From Polaromonas sp. YR568 (GTDB lineage: Bacteria > Pseudomonadota > Gammaproteobacteria > Burkholderiales > Burkholderiaceae_C), in assembly GCF_900116715.1 (NCBI RefSeq), contig NZ_FPBM01000001.1, positions 64,784 through 128,783 on the forward strand: 64,000 bases of DNA, read 5' to 3'. The translations under genes and the position numbers were made by a program. Under the pieces are notes generated by a model. That model worked only from the letters and a program-made list of their open reading frames with translations, made no database searches and was not told where the DNA came from. The first letter of the stretch is position 1. Each line of letters opens with the position of its first letter. Below, piece after piece: positions 57,801 through 64,000 of this stretch.

Positions 57801-57825
57801 TGACCTCCGTTTCCCTGAGGGAAAC
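57801..57825 (-). promoter_or_regulatory. Hairpin abutting the sucA ribosome site
   Basis: GTTTCCC (57809-57815) and GGGAAAC (57819-57825) form a perfect 7-bp stem with a 3-nt loop in the mRNA leader. The SD GGAGG (57808-57804) starts at the next base. The placement suggests an effect on translation or mRNA stability. Further upstream GTTAATTAAC (57844-57853) is a perfect palindrome. Confidence 0.55.
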
Positions 57826-58075
57826 ATTAGCTGGTTAAAGCTTGTTAATTAACCTTCCGCAACACGGCTGGACCGATTAGCGGATGCGACTGTGGCAGGA
57901 AGGGCCTTCAGAAACAACCCAGATTGTGCCACCGAACTGTGACAGCGGAAAGACCATGGTTATGCCCATTTCGAATGGACCATGCTTTTACACACCCTCA
58001 CATGGCCGGTCATGAGAGCCAATGACAATTCATTGACAGCTCATTGACAGCTACCCTCTAGCTGAGGGCAAAAAC
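57826..58075. other. Intergenic region between soxB and sucA
   Basis: 281 bp separate the two leftward genes and must hold the sucA promoter and the end of the sox transcript. No intrinsic terminator with a T run is visible. TTGCGG-N17-TTTAAC on the minus strand near 57860-57835 is a weak promoter candidate. An 11-bp tandem repeat lies at 58030-58051. Confidence 0.5.
58030..58051. repeat. 11-bp tandem direct repeat, two perfect copies
   Basis: TCATTGACAGC is repeated head to tail at 58030-58040 and 58041-58051, with degenerate units before it (58010-58019 and 58019-58029). The unit is one helical turn, so the sites face the same side of the DNA. It lies about 240 bp upstream of sucA and 25 bp after the soxB stop. 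Confidence 0.7.
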
Positions 58076-59791
58076 TCAGGCAGCAAGGCCCGGATTGCCA
58101 GCCATGCCCACGAGTTTGGGCGTGTTGGGTTTGACGGGTTTGATGACCTTGTGGCTCTGGAGGTAGCTTTCCACCACCTCCCATACCGGCGGGCCGGCGT
58201 TTTTGCTGGCTTCGGCCACCGGCGCCCAGCCGGCCACCTTGTAGGTCTTGCCGGCTTCGATCAATTTGCCACCCAGGCGCATGTCCTGAATGCGTTCGCC
58301 CATCTTCGCGCCGGGCTCGCAGGTGTAGGTCAAACCGCCCACACGCACCATGTCGCCGCCCTGCTGGTAATACGGGTCGGGGTTGAAGAGGTTGTCGCCC
58401 ACGTCTTCCAGAATGGTCTTGATCATGTCGCCGCGCATCTCGGTCAGCGTGGTCCAGGGGTAGCTGATGGCGGTCTGGTCCATCACGTGTTCGCGCGTGA
58501 TGGCCTGGCCGGGCAGCAACGAAGTCCCCCAGCGGAAGCCGGGCGAAAACGCGATCTCCGCGCCACGCACCTTCATCAAGGCGTCCAGGATGAGCTGGTC
58601 AAAACTGCCATTGAAGTTGCCACGCCGGTAGAGCGTGCCCTCCGTCACTGCCAGCTTTTCACCCAGTTTGGCCGCATAAGGCGCCCTCACCTTGGCGATC
58701 AGCTCGTTCATGGCCGCATCGGCGGGCAGCAGATTGGCAAACACTGGCAACAGGCGGTATTTGAAACCGGCCACCTTGCCGTCCTTGACGTCCAGGTCCA
58801 GCACGCCCAAAAACTTGCCGTTGCTGCCGGCATTGGTCACGATGGTCTGGCCGCCCGGGTTTTTGACAATGACCGGCACCGGCACGCCGTCGTGCGTGTG
58901 GCCGCCCAGAATCGCATCGATGCCGGTGACGCGCGATGCCATCTTCAGGTCCACATCCATGCCGTTGTGGCTGAGCAGCACCACGGCCTGCGCGCCCTTC
59001 GCACGCGCCTCGTTCACGGTTTCCTGCATCTCGCTTTCGCGGATGCCGAAGCTCCAGTTCGGCGTGAGCCACGCCGGATTGGCGATCGGGGTGTAGGGAA
59101 AGGCCTGGCCGACGATGGCGACCGGCACGCCGTTCATTTCCTTGATCACATAAGGCTTGAATACCGCATCGCCGAAGTCGTTGGTCTTGACGTTTTGCGC
59201 GACAAAGTCGATCTTGCCGGCAAAGTCCTGCTCGACGATCTTCTTGATGCGCTCCTCGCCATAAGTGAAGTCCCAGTGGCCGGTCATCACGTCCACGCCC
59301 AGCAGCTTGCAGGCATCCACCATGTCCTGACCCTGCGTCCAGAGCGCCGTGGCGCTGCCCTGCCAGGTGTCGCCGCCGTCCAGCAGCAAGGCGCCCGGCC
59401 GTCCGGCCTTCAGTTGTTTGACCAGCGTGGCCAGATGGGCGAAGCCGCCTACCTTGCCGTACTGGCGCGCGGCCTTTTCGAAGTTGAGGAAAGTCAGCGC
59501 ATGCGCCTCGGCCGTGCCCGACTTCAGGCTGGCAGCTTTGAGCAGGTGTTCGCCCACCAGATGGGGCGCCTGCCCGCGCATCGCGCCCACGCCGAGGTTG
59601 ACGGAAGGCTCGCGAAAAAAAATCGGCAGCAACTGGGCGTGGCAGTCGGTCATGTGCAGCAGGTGCACGTTGCCGGTGCGCGGCAGCTCGTACAGGCTGG
59701 CTGCCTGGACGGCGCCGGCCTCACGCAGAGGGAAACCGGCGGCCAGGGCGGCCGCCATGACACTTGCAAACTCGCGGCGGGACAGATTCAT
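58076..59791 (-). CDS. soxB: Thiosulfohydrolase SoxB
   Basis: 571 residues from ATG 59791. The di-manganese hydrolase that releases sulfate from SoxY-bound thiosulfate. Motifs: HLLHMTDCHAQLLPIF (about 44), LLLDGGDTWQGSATALWTQG (about 135), GHWDFTYGEERIKK, NILSH-like LLSHNGMDVDLKMASRV and GGHTHDGVPVPV. A twin-arginine-like signal (SRREFASVMAAALAAGFPL) begins at residue 4. Two upstream in-frame ATGs (59803 and 59824) add residues before it; 59791 gives the RR motif near the start and has GGCAGGA about 11 bases before. Copy D of the repeat lies right upstream. Confidence 0.95.
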   Translation of the reverse strand: MNLSRREFASVMAAALAAGFPLREAGAVQAASLYELPRTGNVHLLHMTDCHAQLLPIFFREPSVNLGVGAMRGQAPHLVGEHLLKAASLKSGTAEAHALTFLNFEKAARQYGKVGGFAHLATLVKQLKAGRPGALLLDGGDTWQGSATALWTQGQDMVDACKLLGVDVMTGHWDFTYGEERIKKIVEQDFAGKIDFVAQNVKTNDFGDAVFKPYVIKEMNGVPVAIVGQAFPYTPIANPAWLTPNWSFGIRESEMQETVNEARAKGAQAVVLLSHNGMDVDLKMASRVTGIDAILGGHTHDGVPVPVIVKNPGGQTIVTNAGSNGKFLGVLDLDVKDGKVAGFKYRLLPVFANLLPADAAMNELIAKVRAPYAAKLGEKLAVTEGTLYRRGNFNGSFDQLILDALMKVRGAEIAFSPGFRWGTSLLPGQAITREHVMDQTAISYPWTTLTEMRGDMIKTILEDVGDNLFNPDPYYQQGGDMVRVGGLTYTCEPGAKMGERIQDMRLGGKLIEAGKTYKVAGWAPVAEASKNAGPPVWEVVESYLQSHKVIKPVKPNTPKLVGMAGNPGLAA

Positions 59792-59829
59792 GGCGTTGGA
59801 CATCCTGCCCGGCGCGCCAGGCATTTTCA

Positions 59830-59889
59830 GGTTGCTATTAATTCAGGAGCTGGTTACGCCCTCGCATAAAGGGCTGGAGGTGAGAATCG
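59830..59889 (+). repeat. Copy D of the ~60-bp repeat
   Basis: Starts TTGCTATT, then AGGAGCTGGTTACGCCC and AAGGGCTGGAGG. It occupies nearly all the 118-bp gap between soxX and soxB, so it is transcribed within the sox mRNA. Confidence 0.75.
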
Positions 59890-59909
59890 CTCCTGATTCG
59901 CTCCCGGCT

Positions 59910-60569
59910 TTATTGATTGACGGGCGATTTCGGATCCAGCAGCAGCGCCATCACATCACGGATCTGCTGCTCATTGAGGATGGACGCATGGCCGAATCTG
60001 GGCATGTCGGAACAGGCGTTGTAGGCCTTGGCGTTCCAGAGCTTGCCCCAGGTGTATTCCACGATGGGCTTGCTTTCGGCCGACGCAGGGTTGCTCACGC
60101 CGCGCAGCTTGCCGTAGTTGTAGAGGCTGGGCCCGATGGAGCCGAAGGAGAGTTCGGCCTTGCTGATCTGGTGGCAGTTGTAGCAGCTGCCGCCGTTGGC
60201 TTCGCCGGCCTTGTCCGTCCAGGTCAGGCCACGGCCGTTTTGCGCGATTTTTTCACCTTCGGCCCAGTCGCCGAGGTACTTGCCGTCTACGGGCAGCTTC
60301 ACGGTTTTCAGGTTGGCTTCTTCGATCGATTTGGCGAGTTTTTCCTCCAGCGGCTTGCCGGCGGCTTCAGAGCAGGCCTGGTTGGACGCGTCCGGCGCGA
60401 GCCGGTCCATCTTGGCGATGCCCTGCTCGCTGAAAGAGCTCTTGAGCACCTGCTGGGTGGCGTCTTCCACCTGCTGCGCGGTTGGGGCGGTGGCGCAGCT
60501 GGTCAGCAACAACGCGGTGAGGGCCAGGCCGGCAGCGGAAAAGGCGGCTTGTACGTATGACTTGTTCAT
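59910..60569 (-). CDS. soxX: Cytochrome c SoxX, long form, lipoprotein signal
   Basis: 219 residues. The N-terminus MNKSYVQAAFSAAGLALTALLLTSC ends in a lipobox-like TSC, so the protein may be membrane anchored. One haem site, CYNCH (about 128-132), with the distal Met in CSDMPRFGHASIL. An 80-residue N-terminal region before the haem domain makes it longer than the 120-residue Paracoccus SoxX. With SoxA it couples thiosulfate to the SoxY cysteine. 28 bp after soxA. Confidence 0.93.
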   Translation of the reverse strand: MNKSYVQAAFSAAGLALTALLLTSCATAPTAQQVEDATQQVLKSSFSEQGIAKMDRLAPDASNQACSEAAGKPLEEKLAKSIEEANLKTVKLPVDGKYLGDWAEGEKIAQNGRGLTWTDKAGEANGGSCYNCHQISKAELSFGSIGPSLYNYGKLRGVSNPASAESKPIVEYTWGKLWNAKAYNACSDMPRFGHASILNEQQIRDVMALLLDPKSPVNQ

Positions 60570-60597
60570 GTGGGTTCCCGATTCCAGATTTGGCGGA

Positions 60598-61404
60598 TTA
60601 ACGCTTCAAGGCAGGCGCAATCGAAACGCCGCCCTTGCTGTTGACGCCCATGTACACACCCAGGGCAATGGTCGCGTCGGACGCGTAACCCGGGAAGGGG
60701 AAGCGCTGCTGGCGGTAGCAGTCGTTCAGCCGGCGCTGCATGCTCCACAGGTCGCCGCTGGAGACGCGGTAGGCCGGCCAGGAGCCGAAGCCGATGCCGG
60801 CGCCGGGCTGTTTGGTGAGGTTGGGCAAATCCTGCAGGCGCACGCGCTTGTTGTCTTCACCGTGGCACGATGCGCAAGAGAAGTCGTAGGGGCCGCCGCG
60901 AAGGTAAAACACCTTCTTGCCCACTTCGTACATCAGCTTTTCCTTGTCGTGCGACTGCGGCACGTTAAAAGCCATGTCACGCGATTCACCCGAGATATAG
61001 GCCACAAGCGACTCGATGGTCTTCTGCTCGCCCGCACCGAAGCGGGTCTTGGCGATCTCGCCGGCGTTAAAGCCCTGGAGTTGCTCCATGCAGGTCAAAA
61101 GGCGCGATTCCAGGTCCTGCACACGCTGCGTGTCGGCAAAAAACCGCGGCAGCTCGACAAAAGCACCTTTGACCACGCCGGGGCCTTTGCCCAGGTCGCA
61201 TTTTTCAAGCGATGCTTTCTTGGGGCCACGCGCCTCTTTCCAGAGGCCTTCACCTTTGGCTTCGTAAAGCTCGGCCGGGTTGCCGTCGGCCAGCATGGCG
61301 CGGTATTCGGCAATGCCTTCGGCCGTGCTTTTTTGTGCCGCAGCGGGCAAAGGCAAGGCAGAGATCGCGGCCAGCGCCGCCAGCCCGAACAGGCTTGATT
61401 TCAT
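60598..61404 (-). CDS. soxA: Cytochrome c SoxA, mono-haem type
   Basis: 268 residues with a signal peptide (about 1-23). Only one CxxCH, CASCH (about 178-182), is present; the N-terminal haem site of di-haem SoxA is replaced by an unligated region with LTCMEQLQG. The persulfide-ligating Cys lies in RRLNDCYRQQRFPFPGYASD. SoxXA forms the sulfur-sulfur bond between thiosulfate and SoxY. 28 bp before soxX; 94 bp after soxZ. Confidence 0.95.
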   Translation of the reverse strand: MKSSLFGLAALAAISALPLPAAAQKSTAEGIAEYRAMLADGNPAELYEAKGEGLWKEARGPKKASLEKCDLGKGPGVVKGAFVELPRFFADTQRVQDLESRLLTCMEQLQGFNAGEIAKTRFGAGEQKTIESLVAYISGESRDMAFNVPQSHDKEKLMYEVGKKVFYLRGGPYDFSCASCHGEDNKRVRLQDLPNLTKQPGAGIGFGSWPAYRVSSGDLWSMQRRLNDCYRQQRFPFPGYASDATIALGVYMGVNSKGGVSIAPALKR

Positions 61405-61463
61405 CGTGGTCTCCTCAAATATCGCTCAGATTTATCGTTATGGGCGGCTTGCGCCGCTGCGGG

Positions 61464-61486
61464 AACACCCGGGCCAACACCCGGGC
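61464..61486. repeat. 11-bp direct repeats between soxZ and soxA
   Basis: AACACCCGGGC occurs at 61464-61474 and 61476-61486. CCCGGG is self-complementary, so the two copies can form alternative hairpins in the mRNA. Nearby GGCGGC-TTGC-GCCGC forms another stem. Confidence 0.5.
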
Positions 61487-61498
61487 TCAAAGCCGGTT

Positions 61499-61810
61499 TC
61501 AGGCAATGACGGCTTCGTCGGTCCGCTTGTCGCCGTGGTTGTCGACCCAGCTGACCGCGATCTTGTCGCCGGCCTTGCCGCCCTTGAAGGCGAACTGCAC
61601 GAAGGGGTTTTTGGACACGGCCGTGCCCCACTGGGCGCTCATGACGGTTTTGCCGTTCCAGGTGGCCGAGATGTTCTGGATAAACCAGGCCGGCACGGTC
61701 TTGCCGGCGGCGTCTTTGCGCTGGCCGCTTTCCATTTCATGGCTCACGAGCACACGCACCGTGGTTTTGTCGCCTTGGGCCTGTGCCCGGATTCGCATCG
61801 GTTCTGACAT
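61499..61810 (-). CDS. soxZ: SoxZ, sulfur-carrier partner subunit
   Basis: 103 residues, an immunoglobulin-like beta domain with no cysteine: MSEPMRIRAQAQGDKTTVRVLVSHEMESGQRKDAAGKTVPAWFIQNISATWNGKTVMSAQWGTAVSKNPFVQFAFKGGKAGDKIAVSWVDNHGDKRTDEAVIA. It has no signal peptide and is exported with SoxY. AGGAG lies just before its ATG. 49 bp after soxY. Confidence 0.95.
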   Translation of the reverse strand: MSEPMRIRAQAQGDKTTVRVLVSHEMESGQRKDAAGKTVPAWFIQNISATWNGKTVMSAQWGTAVSKNPFVQFAFKGGKAGDKIAVSWVDNHGDKRTDEAVIA

Positions 61811-61859
61811 TTTTTTCTCCTGATTTCGGGGGTGGTGATGGTGGTCGGTGCAAAGCGGC

Positions 61860-62327
61860 TTAGCCGCCGCAGCCTCCGAGCGTGACCTTCACTTCCTTCA
61901 CGGCGTAGAAATATTTGTCGCCGGCCTTGGCCAGCGCGTAGACATTGGAGGACTGGCCCATCTTGATGTTGGTCGACACGTTGGCGTCGGTGCCGGCAGG
62001 AATGTCGAACATGGCGGCCAGTGCGCTGGGGTTCTTCTCAACCACCAGGGCGATTTGCGAGGTGTTGGCGATGTTGCTTTGGGCGCCCACACGCACCACG
62101 TTGCCGTTTTCAGCGATTTCGGGCGCCTGCAGCAGCAGATCCTTGCTTTCGACCGGCGCGCTGGTGGCACCCATGGCCTTGGCCGCATCGGCCAGGGATT
62201 TGCTGTCAAAAGCGGCTTTGTTCCAGCCGGCTGCGTTTTGCGCATGGGCCGGGCTCAAACCTGCGGTAGCGGCCAGCACCAGCGCCGTGGCGCCAGAGCT
62301 GCTTGCCAAAAAATCACGACGTTCCAT
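61860..62327 (-). CDS. soxY: SoxY, sulfur-compound carrier
   Basis: 155 residues with a twin-arginine signal (MERRDFLASSSGATALVLAATAGLSPAHA) and the C-terminal GGCGG, whose Cys carries the sulfur intermediate. AGGAG is 8 bases before ATG 62327. Length and structure are normal. It is first after soxD (149-bp gap). Confidence 0.96.
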   Translation of the reverse strand: MERRDFLASSSGATALVLAATAGLSPAHAQNAAGWNKAAFDSKSLADAAKAMGATSAPVESKDLLLQAPEIAENGNVVRVGAQSNIANTSQIALVVEKNPSALAAMFDIPAGTDANVSTNIKMGQSSNVYALAKAGDKYFYAVKEVKVTLGGCGG

Positions 62328-62476
62328 GATTGAACTCCTTTTTATATAACTTGAATGTCTTAAACACTGAACTCGATTGGACACAAAAACTCGAAAACGC
62401 GGGAGGGTATTTCTCCCAAGCATGCCTCAAAAAAACGCTGCCGGCCTTTGCGTGGTTTTTCATGCAGCCTCGCGCC

Positions 62477-63664
62477 CTACTTCACCGCGCCCTGCAGAAG
62501 CCATTGGGAAACCTGGCCGGCTTCCGCTGCGCTCAAAGCCTGCGGCGGCATCGGGATGGCACCCCAGACGCCTTGTCCACCGGACTTGATTTTGCCCGAG
62601 AGGTAATTCGCCGCATCGGCGCGATCTTTATATTTGTTGGCTATATCTTTGAAGGACGGCCCCACCAGCTTGTTGTCCATTCCGTGGCAGGCCAGGCAGG
62701 CATTTTTTTGCAGCAGCGGCATGACAGACGCGGCGCCTGCGGCTGCCGGTTTTGCCGTGCTGGAGGCCGGTGTCGCCGCCGCCGACGCGGAGGTTGCTAT
62801 CTTTTCAGGAGCTGCCTGCGCCCTCCCCACCTGGGCTGGAGCGCTATTTGATGGTGAGCCTGCGGCCATGGGCGGCTGCGTGGTGTCAACCCCGCGGCTG
62901 GCGCCCACCAGCCTGGACTGCTCGGCCAGGTTGCCGTGCGCATTGCGCGCGTAATCCGGCAAAAAGCTTTTCACGACCACTTCGGTTTTGCAGTTCGCCA
63001 TGCAGTTCGATCCCTGCACGTCCGGCTTGGCGGCGCCGCCCAGTTCCTTGCCCGGCCACATCGCGTGCGCTGTGGTCATGCCGTTGCGGTTGGGCAGGCG
63101 GGCCTGCACCTCGCGGATGTTGGCATCCGACAGCGTGTAGTCGTCAGGCAGCACATTGCCCAGGTTCAGGATGTAGGCCGTCACGGCGTAGACCTCGTCA
63201 GCGGTCAGTGTCTTGGGCGCATTCCAGGGCATCGCACGGTTGATGTAGTCCCACAAGGTCGACACCGTGGCGACCTTCATCAGCGTGGTGCGGTTGGGCT
63301 GGTTGGCCCCGGGCATCAGGCCGTCGACACGGCCGTTCTTGATATCTTGTGCGGTGATGCCGCCGGCGATCGGGGTGAAGATTTCGGACGACTCGGCAAA
63401 GCTGCCGTGGCACGAAGCGCACTGCGCCTCCCACAGCACTTCACCCTGCCGCACCGACCCCTTCCCCTTGGGCAGGCCCTTGAAATCGGGCCGCACGTCG
63501 ATGTCCCAGGCCTTGATTTCGGCGGGTGTGGCGGTTCTGCCGACGTCTGCCAGCGCGGCTTGCCGTGCGACGGGCTGCGCATGGGCAAGCCCCGCGCCCA
63601 GCAGGCAAAGGCCCGCCAGCACGAGCGAAGGCGAAGAAAACCGGTGCAACTCAAACCTGGACAT
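62477..63664 (-). CDS. soxD: Di-haem cytochrome c SoxD; linker encoded by a repeat copy
   Basis: 395 residues, signal peptide (about 1-29, ending AHA). Two haem domains: CASCH (about 81-85) and CLACH (about 325-329), joined by a 100-residue Ala/Pro linker. Residues about 272-291 (SNSAPAQVGRAQAAPEKIAT) are encoded by a copy of the ~60-bp repeat. SoxD takes electrons from the SoxC molybdenum subunit; SoxCD oxidises the SoxY-bound sulfane sulfur. Its start overlaps the soxC stop by 14 bp. Confidence 0.95.
   Translation of the reverse strand: MSRFELHRFSSPSLVLAGLCLLGAGLAHAQPVARQAALADVGRTATPAEIKAWDIDVRPDFKGLPKGKGSVRQGEVLWEAQCASCHGSFAESSEIFTPIAGGITAQDIKNGRVDGLMPGANQPNRTTLMKVATVSTLWDYINRAMPWNAPKTLTADEVYAVTAYILNLGNVLPDDYTLSDANIREVQARLPNRNGMTTAHAMWPGKELGGAAKPDVQGSNCMANCKTEVVVKSFLPDYARNAHGNLAEQSRLVGASRGVDTTQPPMAAGSPSNSAPAQVGRAQAAPEKIATSASAAATPASSTAKPAAAGAASVMPLLQKNACLACHGMDNKLVGPSFKDIANKYKDRADAANYLSGKIKSGGQGVWGAIPMPPQALSAAEAGQVSQWLLQGAVK
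62793..62850 (+). repeat. Copy E of the ~60-bp repeat, inside soxD
   Basis: Starts TTGCTATC, then AGGAGCTGCCTGCGCCC and CTGGGCTGGAGCGCTATTTGAT. It lies on the plus strand and is read as codons 272-291 of soxD without a stop in that frame. Confidence 0.75.
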
Positions 63665-64000
63665 TTTTCACCTCGCCGTTTTCTTCCAGCGACCATGACT
63701 GGATGGCGTTGTTGTGATAAATGCTGCGCGAGGCGCGGACCTTGCGCAGTTCGCTGTAAGTCGGCTGGATCTGCCCGGTCTCGTCGACAGCGCGGCTCTG
63801 GAAGATCGCCGGTTTGCCGTCCCAAACAAAATCGGCATTAAAACGCGTCAGGCATTTGGCCAGCACCGGCCCTTCAAGCCGCGCCTGCGTCCAGTTTTTA
63901 CCGCCGTCTGTCGACACATCGACCCGGCGGATCTTGCCGCGCCCGCTCCAGGCCAGGCCGGTGAGGTTGTGAAAACCTTTTTGCAGCAACACCTGACCGC
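63651..64000 (-). CDS. soxC: SoxC sulfite dehydrogenase molybdenum subunit, C-terminal part
   Basis: Only the C-terminal 116 residues or so are in the window; the frame is open to the right edge. It shows the immunoglobulin-like dimerisation domain of SoxC: GLAWSGRGKIRRVDVSTDGGKNWTQARLEGPVLAKCLTRFNADFVWDGKPAIFQSRAVDETGQIQPTYSELRKVRASRSIYHNNAIQSWSLEENGEVKNVQV. The molybdopterin domain is outside. It is the first of the seven visible sox genes in transcription order. Confidence 0.93.
   Translation of the reverse strand, partial: GQVLLQKGFHNLTGLAWSGRGKIRRVDVSTDGGKNWTQARLEGPVLAKCLTRFNADFVWDGKPAIFQSRAVDETGQIQPTYSELRKVRASRSIYHNNAIQSWSLEENGEVKNVQV

Noticed and set aside
55809..57803. 664-residue open frame antisense to sucA
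   Set aside because: It lies entirely opposite a firmly identified gene, has no recognisable domain, and long antisense frames are expected in GC-rich DNA.
58053..58075. Rho-independent terminator after soxB
   Set aside because: CCCTC and GAGGG can pair but no T run follows on the minus strand.
58151..59869. 572-residue open frame antisense to soxB
   Set aside because: Complete overlap with soxB on the other strand; composition is His/Gln/Ala-rich without domains, a shadow of third-position GC.

Overview
The window is a contiguous piece of a GC-rich betaproteobacterial chromosome, most like the family Comamonadaceae (Polaromonas, Rhodoferax, Variovorax group). The grounds are the gene order scpB-rluB-ndk-rlmN-pilW-rodZ-ispG-hisS-yfgM-bamB-der-hfq-hflX-hflK-hflC-DUF2065-hisZ-purA, a HisZ-type regulatory subunit, the protein sequences, and two kinds of intergenic repeat that I associate with this family from memory. 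No rRNA, tRNA, CRISPR array, prophage or transposase is visible. Genes are densely packed and many neighbours overlap by 4 bp.

Layout. 1-5 kb: 3' part of a PhoX-type phosphatase, an Ldh2-type dehydrogenase, a small membrane protein, and a divergent marR / GFA-fold gene pair with a readable promoter and two matching operators. 4.2-9.7 kb: fatty-acid (acyl-CoA) oxidation genes: acyl-CoA dehydrogenase, divergent from thiolase, FadJ-like multienzyme and an SDR reductase. 9.7-16.8 kb: mixed accessory genes (exported DUF3298-like protein, GNAT, small unknowns, AraC regulator and cupin, MarR-GNAT fusion, two-gene chromate transporter, rlmB). 17-20.4 kb: a membrane haem-c sensor with HAMP domain but no output domain, followed by a Ser/Thr kinase fused to a class III nucleotidyl cyclase; I read this as a split signalling system. 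20.5-24.2 kb: orphan LolD-like ATPase divergent from tesA-selU-SMP30 genes.

24.3-46.4 kb: a long leftward block of mostly housekeeping genes (metC-like lyase, purine and histidine functions, HflKC, HflX, Hfq, Der, BamB, HisS, IspG, RodZ, PilW, RlmN, Ndk, RluB, ScpB, RluD). 46.5-52 kb: bamD, a DinG-type helicase, a DUF465 protein, a PP2C phosphatase, a coiled-coil exported protein and ZapE. 52-57.8 kb: lpdA-sucB-sucA, the 2-oxoglutarate dehydrogenase complex, transcribed leftward. 58-64 kb: thiosulfate-oxidation cluster soxCDYZAXB, also leftward, with soxC cut by the window end. The organism can probably oxidise thiosulfate completely to sulfate in the periplasm.

The most unusual observation is a repeat of about 60 bp present six times (14751, 20433, 26441, 35801, 59830, 62793). 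Four copies lie between genes. One forms the signal-peptide start of bamB and one encodes a linker between the two haem domains of SoxD. Its 5' part can fold into a hairpin whose arms vary together in two copies.
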